From Leptolyngbya sp. PCC 7375 (lineage in GTDB: Bacteria > Cyanobacteriota > Cyanobacteriia > Phormidesmidales > Phormidesmidaceae): 64,000 bases of DNA. The stretch spans positions 2,962,486 through 3,026,485 of the forward strand of contig NZ_JH993797.1 of NCBI RefSeq assembly GCF_000316115.1. The letters are read 5' to 3'. The position numbers and the translations under genes were made by a program. Under the pieces are notes generated by a model. That model was given only the letters and a program-made list of their open reading frames with translations. It was not told the DNA's origin and did not search any database. This document shows, piece after piece, positions 53,056 to 60,881 of this stretch. Numbering within the stretch: position 1 is the first letter of the stretch; every line of letters starts with the position of its first letter.

Positions 53056-53954
53056 CGCACAGCAAACTTGCGCACAGCCACTAAACTGCCCAGCAATCCC
53101 ACCAAGCTACCTAGGGCAAAGAGGGATGCTGGCAATAGTAGCAACTGTTTCGGCGTAAACTGTAGTCCAACAGCTAAAAATTGTAGGAATTCAGGTTGCT
53201 GGGCTGACAGTCGCTGTAGTGACTGATGGGTACCGACCAAGAGTGCCCAGGCAATAAATGCCCCCATCAGACCAAAGGTAATACCTTGCAAAATGAAGGG
53301 CATATAGATCCATACGGACGTGGCTCCCACCAGCTGCATCACTTCGATTTCTCGCCGTCGGGCCATGACAATTAAGCGAATTGTGGTGGTGATAACTGCG
53401 ATCGCAGTCAGGCTTAAAATTGCCAACACACCGAGACTGACATACTGCAATCCCTGGTTCAGTTCCGTCAGCCGCTGCACAGCTTCCGTGATATACAACA
53501 CTTCATCCACCCCAGCCAGACTTTCTAACTGAGCGGCCACAGCAGGTACCGCATCAGATGACCGTACCTTCACCTTGATTTCATCAACCAGCGGATTACC
53601 TTTCAGCTGTTCAGTTGCACCGGAGATATCAGTAATTCCGAGTTCTTGACTCAGCTGCGTCCAGGCCTCTTCCTTAGTAACCGTTACGACCTCAGCCACC
53701 TCGGCTAAGCTGCTAACGCGAGGGCTCAAACTATCTGCAGTAACACCGCTTTCCAAATAAACTGCTATTTCTAGCTGGCTACCAAATTGATTGAGTAAGC
53801 TTTCCACTTGCCAGGTTGCCTGCAAACTAATCCCAAACAGGAATAACAACACCATAATGGTGCTCACTGCGGCCCAGTTCATCCAACCACCGCGCTGCAG
53901 GCCCAAAAAGGTTTCCCGCAACAAATAGCTTGCTTTAGTAAAAAACTTCCCCAT
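53049..53954 (-). CDS. ftsX: Cell division protein FtsX-like permease
   Basis: A 301-residue membrane protein: one N-terminal helix (WAAVSTIMVLLFLFGISL), a periplasmic domain of about 120 residues, then three helices (about 175-300) with ARRREIEVMQLVGATSVWIY, the FtsX hallmark between helices. With the ATPase FtsE it controls cell-wall hydrolases at the division site. ftsE is not adjacent. The C-terminal stop falls in a palindrome. Confidence 0.92.
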   Translation of the reverse strand: MGKFFTKASYLLRETFLGLQRGGWMNWAAVSTIMVLLFLFGISLQATWQVESLLNQFGSQLEIAVYLESGVTADSLSPRVSSLAEVAEVVTVTKEEAWTQLSQELGITDISGATEQLKGNPLVDEIKVKVRSSDAVPAVAAQLESLAGVDEVLYITEAVQRLTELNQGLQYVSLGVLAILSLTAIAVITTTIRLIVMARRREIEVMQLVGATSVWIYMPFILQGITFGLMGAFIAWALLVGTHQSLQRLSAQQPEFLQFLAVGLQFTPKQLLLLPASLFALGSLVGLLGSLVAVRKFAVRA

Positions 53955-54144
53955 GCTGGCTTACACGCTGAGAGCGCAGTTAATCACAGTTAATAACGAT
54001 TTTGGAAACACAATGCAAAGACACAAACAGCCTGATTAAACCATTATCTCAAAGGCTTTTGCGTTCATAGCCCCGTACACATACACGAGGTGAAGTCCTA
54101 CTTGCTAGGATAGGGTTAGATCCATCAGCCTAATCAATTTAACC

Positions 54145-54702
54145 GTGGGTATTTCAGTCAGCAAAGAAAAGTTAAAAAATCCGCCTCTTGAGCTGCACTA
54201 TTTGGGAGATCGGGTGCTCAGAAAAACAACCAAACGCGTTGCTAAAGTAGATGACGGCATCCGTGATTTAGCCCACCAGATGCTACAGACCATGTATAGC
54301 GAAGATGGCATTGGTCTAGCCGCCCCTCAAGTTGGCATTCATAAGCAGATATTAGTGGTTGATACGGACCCTGAAGAGGCCGCTAACAAACCGCTAATAT
54401 TGATCAATCCTAAGATCACTCGCAACAGCAAGGAAATGGCCTGTGGTCAGGAAGGCTGTCTCAGCATTCCCGGCGTTTTTCTAGATGTCATTCGTCCAGC
54501 GGCCATTGAGGTGAGTTACAAAGATGAAAACGGTCGTCCTCAAAAGATTAAAGCTGATGATCTCTTAGCTCGTGTGATTCAACACGAGATGGATCACCTC
54601 AACGGAGTCATGTTTGTTGACCGGGTTGATAATGCTATTGCCTTAGCCCAGGAACTTCAGAAGGGCGGGTTTTCTGCTAATGATGTTAGGAAGGTTGCCT
54701 AG
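54145..54702 (+). CDS. def: Peptide deformylase
   Basis: A 185-residue metal enzyme removing formyl groups from new proteins. All three motifs are present: GIGLAAPQ, EGCLSIPG and QHEMDHLNG, giving the Cys and two His metal ligands. The start is GTG at 54145. The spacer to ftsX (190 bases) holds divergent promoters. Confidence 0.96.
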   Translation: MGISVSKEKLKNPPLELHYLGDRVLRKTTKRVAKVDDGIRDLAHQMLQTMYSEDGIGLAAPQVGIHKQILVVDTDPEEAANKPLILINPKITRNSKEMACGQEGCLSIPGVFLDVIRPAAIEVSYKDENGRPQKIKADDLLARVIQHEMDHLNGVMFVDRVDNAIALAQELQKGGFSANDVRKVA

Positions 54703-54708
54703 GAATAT

Positions 54709-54736
54709 GTAGAAGCGTTGCATGCAACGCCCCTAC
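54709..54736. repeat. Palindromic REP-like element (GTAG-CGTTGCATGCAACG-CTAC)
   Basis: A 28-base dyad with two mismatched pairs around a perfect CGTTGCATGCAACG core, seven bases after the def stop. From memory, palindromes of this GTAGnGnCGTTGCATGCAACG type are widely repeated between genes in cyanobacterial genomes. Confidence 0.72.
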
Positions 54737-54782
54737 GTGCAATATCCTTTAAAACCTCATTTTTCATTATCAGGAGAAAACT

Positions 54783-54983
54783 GTGACCCCTAAAAGTGGT
54801 TTGTTTCTAGCCGGCACATGCATCACTGCCATTGCCGGCGTCGGGTCTGTATTTGAGCTTGCCTATGGTGAACCTGACTTGGGTGTGGTTCCAACCAGTA
54901 TCGTGTTGGCCTTAAGCATCCCCATTACCGTTATCTTCTTTATGGCTGCCGTTAAGGATACTCGGGAAAATCAACAGTGGTAG
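54783..54983 (+). CDS. Small membrane protein, function unknown
   Basis: A 66-residue protein with two predicted membrane helices (about 5-25 and 39-57) joined by ELAYGEPDLGVVPTS, with a charged C-terminal end (VKDTRENQQW). GTG start at 54783, with AGGAGAAAACT before it, a good ribosome site. Probably real: composition and the strong SD support it. No family recognised. Confidence 0.7.
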   Translation: MTPKSGLFLAGTCITAIAGVGSVFELAYGEPDLGVVPTSIVLALSIPITVIFFMAAVKDTRENQQW

Positions 54984-55227
54984 GCGATTGGTGGGACTCT
55001 ACACCGTAGAACCACACGATTGCGGTGCAGGGCCGCTCTGAAAGGGGTCGCCAATTTTTAGCAATTTGTGGCCCTGTAGTAGAAAAAATCTGGTGGCATC
55101 CCAACGCAGCACAGGAGAGCTCTACGGAGTAAGATGTAAAGGAATGTATCATTTCTAAGGTTTGATTGATTGTCTGGAATCGCAAAATCAAACCTAACTA
55201 CAGCTATTTACATCTCCGCTTTCACCC

Positions 55228-56217
55228 ATGAATCTACTGTTTTTAATCAAGCTGCTGTTGGCCCTATCAGTGCTTGGTGTGGTTGCCTATCTGTTGACTG
55301 CCCGGCGTTATCAGTCCTCAGATTCTGTAGCAAACTCCTATGACCAGTGGACTGAAGACGGCATCTTAGAGTTCTACTGGGGTGAGCATATTCATCTGGG
55401 GCATTACGGTTCACCAGCACGATCTAAGGATTTTCTAAAGGCCAAGGCAGATTTTGTCCATGAAATGGTGGCCTGGGGAGGTTTGGATCGACTAGCCCCT
55501 GGGACTACATTGTTGGATGTAGGCTGCGGTATCGGTGGCAGTAGTCGGATTTTGGCCAAGGAATATCAGTTTGATGTTACGGGTGTCACGATTAGCCCTC
55601 AACAGGTGATGCGAGCTCAGCAGCTGACACCCGCAGGCGTCACTGCCCAGTTCAAAATTGATGATGCCATGGCGCTATCGTTTCCAGATGCCAGCTTTGA
55701 TGTGGTGTGGTCAGTGGAAGCAGGCCCCCATATGCCCGATAAAGCTATGTTTGCCCGAGAATTGATGCGGGTACTAAAACCCGGTGGCATTTTAGTCTTG
55801 GCAGACTGGAACCAGCGAGACGATCGTCAGGTGCCGTTAAATGTCTGGGAAAAACCAGTAATGCGACAGTTGCTAGACCAGTGGTCTCATCCTGCTTTTG
55901 CCAGCATTGAAGGCTTTGCCGAAAACTTAGAAGCAACCGGCATGGTGCAAGACACTGTTGTAACCGCAGACTGGACCCAGGAAACCTTGCCCTCCTGGTT
56001 GGCTTCAATTTGGCAAGGTATTGTTCGTCCCCAAGGTCTTATCCGCTTTGGGTTTTCAGGGCTGATTAAATCCCTACGCGAGGTGCCCACTATCTTGTTA
56101 ATGCGTTTGGCTTTTGGAGCGGGCCTGTGTCGTTTTGGCATGTTTCGGGCTGTTAGAGCCGAGGTACAGGCATTTTCTACAGATAGAGAACCCAAGACAC
56201 TGACTGCAAATCATTAA
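55228..56217 (+). CDS. MPBQ/MSBQ methyltransferase
   Basis: A 329-residue SAM-dependent enzyme closely resembling the Synechocystis sll0418 product as I remember it. It methylates 2-methyl-6-phytyl- or solanesyl-benzoquinol on the way to tocopherol and plastoquinone. A membrane anchor (LLFLIKLLLALSVLGVVAYL) precedes SDSVANSYDQWTEDGILEFY; SAM motif I is LLDVGCGIGGSS (near residue 95); WSVEAGPHMPDKAMFARELM and WNQRDDRQVPLNVWEKPVMR follow. The gamma-tocopherol methyltransferase is a close paralogue but this block pattern fits MPBQ-MT better. Confidence 0.9.
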   Translation: MNLLFLIKLLLALSVLGVVAYLLTARRYQSSDSVANSYDQWTEDGILEFYWGEHIHLGHYGSPARSKDFLKAKADFVHEMVAWGGLDRLAPGTTLLDVGCGIGGSSRILAKEYQFDVTGVTISPQQVMRAQQLTPAGVTAQFKIDDAMALSFPDASFDVVWSVEAGPHMPDKAMFARELMRVLKPGGILVLADWNQRDDRQVPLNVWEKPVMRQLLDQWSHPAFASIEGFAENLEATGMVQDTVVTADWTQETLPSWLASIWQGIVRPQGLIRFGFSGLIKSLREVPTILLMRLAFGAGLCRFGMFRAVRAEVQAFSTDREPKTLTANH

Positions 56218-56270
56218 TTACTACCCATAAAATAAGAGATCAGAACTCGAACGCTTTTGGGTAAAACGCC

Positions 56271-56714
56271 ATGGGCAAATCAACACTCTATAGTCAAGAT
56301 TTTCTGCAATGGACCCAAGAACAGATTGACTCTTTGCGTCATGGTCGTTGGTCAGACTTAGATATTGAAAATCTAATAGAGGAACTGGAAGAGTTGGGGC
56401 GTAGTGAACAACGGGAACTGGGTAGCTATCTTAGGGTACTCATGATGCATTTGCTGAAATGGCAGTATCAACCTGAACGCCGCACGGCCAGCTGGCAAAT
56501 AACAATCACAAATTTTCGGGATAGCATACAAGATTGCCTAGAAGATGCACCGAGTTTACAGCAGTTTGTCAATAATGCTGAATGGCGTCAGCAGTATTAC
56601 AAGCGAGCGCGCCGAGATGCAGCCAAGGAAACTAACAAGGCATTAACTTCATTTCCAGAAAAATGCCCCTATCTACTTGAGCAACTTGTGTCTTCCGACT
56701 GGTTACCCGAATAA
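56271..56714 (+). CDS. DUF29 family protein
   Basis: A 147-residue alpha-helical protein with the DUF29 hallmark: LYSQDFLQWTQEQIDSLRHG, then DIENLIEELEELGRSEQREL and HLLKWQYQPERRTASWQITI. DUF29 is very abundant in cyanobacteria with no established function; many copies are near mobile or toxin-like genes. It follows the methyltransferase by 53 bases, perhaps as a passenger. Confidence 0.9.
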   Translation: MGKSTLYSQDFLQWTQEQIDSLRHGRWSDLDIENLIEELEELGRSEQRELGSYLRVLMMHLLKWQYQPERRTASWQITITNFRDSIQDCLEDAPSLQQFVNNAEWRQQYYKRARRDAAKETNKALTSFPEKCPYLLEQLVSSDWLPE

Positions 56715-56762
56715 AGTTCGATCTTGTAAGCGCAGCACTACAACCAAACTGATATCAAAGTT

Positions 56763-57995
56763 ATGACTAAACGCGTCATTATTGTTGGTGCAGGACCAGC
56801 GGGTACCAGTTTAGCGCTGTTGCTGGTTCGCAATGGCATTCATGTCACATTGTTGGAAAAAGACACCACCTTCGAACGAGTTTTTCGAGGAGAAGGGTTG
56901 ATGCCTATAGGCATGGACGCACTAAAACAGATGGGGCTAACAACAATGCTCACTAAGGTGCCCCATCGTCGGCTTGAGTCTTGGAATATTCATCTGGGTG
57001 GTAACGAGGTTTTTGTGATTCCTGAGCCTGACTTAGGAGAACAGTCCCTTAGTATTGTTTCTCAACCTGCTTTATTGCAGGGCATTGTGGATGAAGCTGC
57101 TGGGCATGAGGGCTTTGAGTTTAAAGCGGGCTGCCAGGTACAGGATTTACTGTGGGAAGAGAATCGCGTTGTTGGGGTGCGGATTAAAACAAATAATACT
57201 TCCTCAGACATTAGAGCTGATTTAGTCATTGGCTGTGACGGTCGCGGTTCATTGGTGCGCCGTAAAGCTGGATTAACCATTGACCTACAGCCTGATCAGT
57301 ACGACGTCCTGTGGTTTAAGCTACCGCCCCCGGAGCGATTGCAACATACCTGCCAGTTTTATTTGATGGCGAAATCTCAGCAACATCCGGCCAGTTGTTA
57401 CACCTCCTGGGACGGTCAACTACAGTACGGGTTAATTTTGCCCAAGGGGGGATTGCAACAATTAGGGGATGCGGATTGGCTTAGTCTGGCCGCTGCCCCT
57501 GCTCCCGATTGGTTGGCTGAGCATGTACTCGCCCATCGCGATTCTGTCAGTGAACCGGTACGACTGAACGTGGTGGTGGGCCAATGTCCACAGTGGTGGG
57601 TGCCGGGGGCTTTGCTACTGGGAGATGCGGCTCATCCCATGTCTCCAGTGCGAGCTCAAGGGATTAATTTAGCGCTGCGGGATGCCATTGTGGCGACGAA
57701 CCATCTGGTGCCAGCTCTCCACAAAAGTGATGAAAAAGTAGATGAAGCCTTGGCAACAATTCAGCAAGAACGATTGCCAGAAGTGGCGCGATCTCAAACA
57801 TTACAGCTTCGCGAAGCCAATGGCCTCAAAGTGATTCGGTCTTCTCCTTGGAAATTAGCCATTGCTCAACAGATTTTGCCTATCGTTGGCAAGCTGTCGT
57901 GGGTGCAACAAACCTGGTTAAATCGCCAGCATGACTTACGCTATGGCTCTCAATCCGTTCAGCTCATATGGCATCAAGCTCACACAGTGGAGTAA
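56763..57995 (+). CDS. FAD-dependent monooxygenase (PHBH fold)
   Basis: A 410-residue flavoprotein. The N-terminal dinucleotide motif VIIVGAGPAGTSLALLLVRN (residues 5-24), DLVIGCDGRGSLVRRKAGL in the middle and LLLGDAAHPMSPVRAQGINL near 280-300 are the three standard blocks of the group A (PHBH) family. Such enzymes hydroxylate aromatic or quinone-like rings; the neighbouring quinol methyltransferase makes a prenylquinone substrate conceivable, but that is inference. Start ATG at 56763. Confidence 0.9.
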   Translation: MTKRVIIVGAGPAGTSLALLLVRNGIHVTLLEKDTTFERVFRGEGLMPIGMDALKQMGLTTMLTKVPHRRLESWNIHLGGNEVFVIPEPDLGEQSLSIVSQPALLQGIVDEAAGHEGFEFKAGCQVQDLLWEENRVVGVRIKTNNTSSDIRADLVIGCDGRGSLVRRKAGLTIDLQPDQYDVLWFKLPPPERLQHTCQFYLMAKSQQHPASCYTSWDGQLQYGLILPKGGLQQLGDADWLSLAAAPAPDWLAEHVLAHRDSVSEPVRLNVVVGQCPQWWVPGALLLGDAAHPMSPVRAQGINLALRDAIVATNHLVPALHKSDEKVDEALATIQQERLPEVARSQTLQLREANGLKVIRSSPWKLAIAQQILPIVGKLSWVQQTWLNRQHDLRYGSQSVQLIWHQAHTVE

Positions 57996-58153
57996 GACGG
58001 TGCATCGTGCATTTTGTTACGGGTACCCCATGGCCTTGGACCTTTGTGGCATTGCAGATGTAGATATCAGGCCAGTAGCAGAACATATGCAGGGTTCACA
58101 TAAACCTCATGGAAACTTCGGTAGTTTTAGTGAGGGGAGCACGGAGAAAACTT

Positions 58154-58693
58154 ATGTATAAATATGCACAGACAGCACATAAGTACCGCATACCTTTTGT
58201 AATATCACCCATGCCAACCTCCCAGCAAAACCCTAGTCTGCCTGGACAAGTACCCTGTGATTTAGCCCTTAAGATTCTCCATCGAATTCCGGCAGAGCAT
58301 CGTCACAGCATTACGCCACAACAAATGGTAGCGATCCAAAGCGTACTGCGAGAACGGCAGCAAAAAACGATTTTTAGAACGGCATTGGGGCCTTTTTGCC
58401 TATCGCTCACAGCCGGTCGCAAGCAGAGTAAAAAACGGCTCCATCAAAGCTTGCTGGCACCGGCACTCTGCCTGATGGCTAGCATGATCGGCATGGGTAG
58501 TATGGTCGGCTTAATGAAATTTCGCTACGACTACCAAATTGCCGCCTACACCAAGGCCGCTTTGCCCATCGAGGAAGCATCCGTTCATCCAACGGTTTTA
58601 CCCTTCCGCAAAGAGCAGAACAACTGCGAAAAAAATGGAGGGGTATGGACCCGGGAAGAATGTGTAGATCACACCCATGATCCTACATTCTAA
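58154..58693 (+). CDS. Membrane protein with Cys-Gly-Gly-Trp C-terminal motif, function unknown
   Basis: A 179-residue protein. Residues about 20-90 are soluble (CDLALKILHRIPAEHRHSIT), then one membrane helix (LLAPALCLMASMIGMGSMVG), then a tail of about 50 residues ending NNCEKNGGVWTREECVDH. The C-x4-GG-x-W-x3-EC pattern suggests a disulfide on the lumen/periplasm side (inference). ATG 58154 has GGAG upstream; ATG 58211 is an alternative. Family not recognised. Confidence 0.6.
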   Translation: MYKYAQTAHKYRIPFVISPMPTSQQNPSLPGQVPCDLALKILHRIPAEHRHSITPQQMVAIQSVLRERQQKTIFRTALGPFCLSLTAGRKQSKKRLHQSLLAPALCLMASMIGMGSMVGLMKFRYDYQIAAYTKAALPIEEASVHPTVLPFRKEQNNCEKNGGVWTREECVDHTHDPTF

Positions 58694-58732
58694 ACTATCC
58701 TCACCCAAATGGCCCTGGCGATATCGGCGATA

Positions 58733-60481
58733 TCAACGTAAGTAATCAATAATCCCCTGGGCGATCGCATCGGCAATCTGTTCGCGGGCGGCAGTACTTT
58801 GAAAACGAGCTGCATCCTCACTGCCGGTAACAAACCCAGTTTCCACCAGTACCGCAGGCATGGAGGTATTGCGCAACACATAGAAACGGGCCTGGCGGAC
58901 ACCGCGATCGCGAAGATCGGTACTGCGTAGAACACTGCTGTGGATTGCCCGCGCCAGGTTACGGCCTGACGAATAATAGTAAGTCTCCAGACCATTCACC
59001 TCGGGACGACTGAGACTAATGGCGTTGGCGTGAATGCTGACAAATATCGTTGCATTGGCCCGCTCAGCAATATCCACTCGTGGCTGCAGGTCTATTTCCA
59101 CATCTTGGGTACGGGTTAAAGCAGCACGATAGCCTCGCTGTTCTAAGGTACGTTGAAGACGACGCGCAACAAAGATATTAATTTCTTTTTCTAATAGACC
59201 ATTCCGGCCCACGGCACCAGGATCACGACCACCATGACCGGGATCGATCATGATCAGTACTTCTCCGCGCTCTGCAGATGGCGTGGCTGGACCTGGAGAG
59301 GGTCGGCTAGGAGGAGTCGCCACAGTTCCCGTTGTTTGCACAATGCGAGCATCCAACCCTGAATCTTGCAGACGCTGCCGTAGCTGATTCGCCCGGCGTT
59401 GTTCACGAAAACGACCGGCCTGAATCACCGTCTGACCATTCACCGTAGTGCGAAACGCACCAGGCTCAACGGAATTTACGCGCGTTCTCAAAACTGTAGA
59501 GCCCCCCGGCACAATTACCTGGTAAACCACATTGCCAGCAGGGGTGGTGGGCGCAGGCGTACTGGGGCCATCTGAGCGACCTGTTTCTACAATTTGTGCT
59601 GACAGACCGGCTTGCACCAACCGTTGACGTAACTCATTAGCCCGCGTCCGCTCGCGAAAACGGCCAGCCTGAATCACCGCTCGACCATCCAACGTAGTGC
59701 GAAATGCACCAGGCTCAACGGAATTTACACGCGATCGCAAAATCGCAGAACCGCCTGGCACAATCACCTGGTAATCAACATTAGACCCATTGCCGGGGGC
59801 AGGCGTACCAGGTCGGGGTAATGGTCGATTAACGGGGGGCGTCGGCAACGGTCTAGGCGCAGGCGTGGAGGGCCGAGGAGCAGGGCGCTCAGCCCCTACC
59901 GCTGCAATCACAGCATCTAAGGATTGATTATTGGTGATGTAAGTGTGACCGAGGAGCTGGCCATTATAGACCCGACGGGTCAGCGTCCACCCTGGATCTA
60001 ACTCAATTTTGACAAAATCATTCGCACTCCCATTAGAGCGCCCCAACTCTAGCCGTGGCAACCCCCTTTGTAACGGACTCGGAGAGGCGACCAGCACCAA
60101 ACTATCCCCTTGCTTCTCCACTTGCAGACGATAGCGAGACCCTAAATCTTCTCCGCCAACGCGTACAGAATATCCATTGCTGTCAGAACTACGTCCACAA
60201 ATCCCTGAGAAATCAAAGTTTAGCAACAGGGGATTAATTGTCGTCGGATTGCTGCCTTCTTCTTGCCAACAACGTCTGACGGAACTCAATTGCTCAATAA
60301 TCAACAATTTATAAAACCGGCCATTGCTGATGGGTTCGGCGACAGCGACGACACGCTCGTCTGAAATAGGCTGCTGACCAAATTGAGCTGCCAATGCATT
60401 AGAGGGCAAAGTGATCACTGCACTACAAGCAGTAGCAGCAACAGCTGACAGTGTGGTGAGTTGACGAAGAAGTGATTTCAT
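58733..60481 (-). CDS. N-acetylmuramoyl-L-alanine amidase with duplicated SPOR-like module
   Basis: A 582-residue exported protein. The signal peptide ends near SNALAAQ (about residue 31); about 190 residues of unknown domain follow; then a Pro-rich linker and two near-identical modules, 83 residues apart, each with YQVIVPGGS, RVNSVEPGAFRTT and AGRFRE..RANxLRQRL (about 233-300 and 316-383). The Amidase_3 domain starts LIMIDPGHGGRDPGAVG (near 408) and has zinc ligands in that His, in LLEKEIN (Glu) and SIHANA (His), and the catalytic Glu in VLVETGFV. It cleaves peptidoglycan stems during division; the modules resemble SPOR peptidoglycan binders. Confidence 0.92.
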   Translation of the reverse strand: MKSLLRQLTTLSAVAATACSAVITLPSNALAAQFGQQPISDERVVAVAEPISNGRFYKLLIIEQLSSVRRCWQEEGSNPTTINPLLLNFDFSGICGRSSDSNGYSVRVGGEDLGSRYRLQVEKQGDSLVLVASPSPLQRGLPRLELGRSNGSANDFVKIELDPGWTLTRRVYNGQLLGHTYITNNQSLDAVIAAVGAERPAPRPSTPAPRPLPTPPVNRPLPRPGTPAPGNGSNVDYQVIVPGGSAILRSRVNSVEPGAFRTTLDGRAVIQAGRFRERTRANELRQRLVQAGLSAQIVETGRSDGPSTPAPTTPAGNVVYQVIVPGGSTVLRTRVNSVEPGAFRTTVNGQTVIQAGRFREQRRANQLRQRLQDSGLDARIVQTTGTVATPPSRPSPGPATPSAERGEVLIMIDPGHGGRDPGAVGRNGLLEKEINIFVARRLQRTLEQRGYRAALTRTQDVEIDLQPRVDIAERANATIFVSIHANAISLSRPEVNGLETYYYSSGRNLARAIHSSVLRSTDLRDRGVRQARFYVLRNTSMPAVLVETGFVTGSEDAARFQSTAAREQIADAIAQGIIDYLR

Positions 60482-60881
60482 ATCCCTAAGGGTCGCGGGT
60501 AGGAGATAGCGTGGCTAAAAGTGTGGCTACAGGAAACACAAGGTTAGCGTCTAACAGGTGTCTATGTAGTTTTCCGGGAAAGTTTGCCCATTCGGTAAGA
60601 AACTATATCAGTTCATCAGCTGTCCGCAATGAGATTTGATTGTAAGTGATTCAAAACCCCACATGGGCATGTCTTTGTAAACACTGAGATGTGGAACTTT
60701 CAGGGTTGGCACAGCTAAACATTGCCGATTAAATATAGCTGGGCACAGCCTCTCCTTTGGGGATATGCAGTCAGCAGTTGACCATAACCGCCTGGGTATC
60801 ACATTGACTGGCGGGAAATCAGGTTTGTAGATGGGTGGATGAGTGATGGGGTAATGGGGTGATTATTTAAGCACAAGCGCC
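60482..60881. other. Spacer between amidase and GGDEF-EAL genes
   Basis: A 400-base gap with no gene or clear hairpin. It holds the amidase promoter and the GGDEF-EAL transcript end. A GT-rich short stretch (ATGAGTGATGGGGTAATGGGG) near 60838-60858 is of low complexity. Confidence 0.4.

Noticed and set aside
48000..53100. tkt-fabF-acpP-psaC as a new cluster
   Set aside because: This neighbourhood is known from many cyanobacteria and is not novel.
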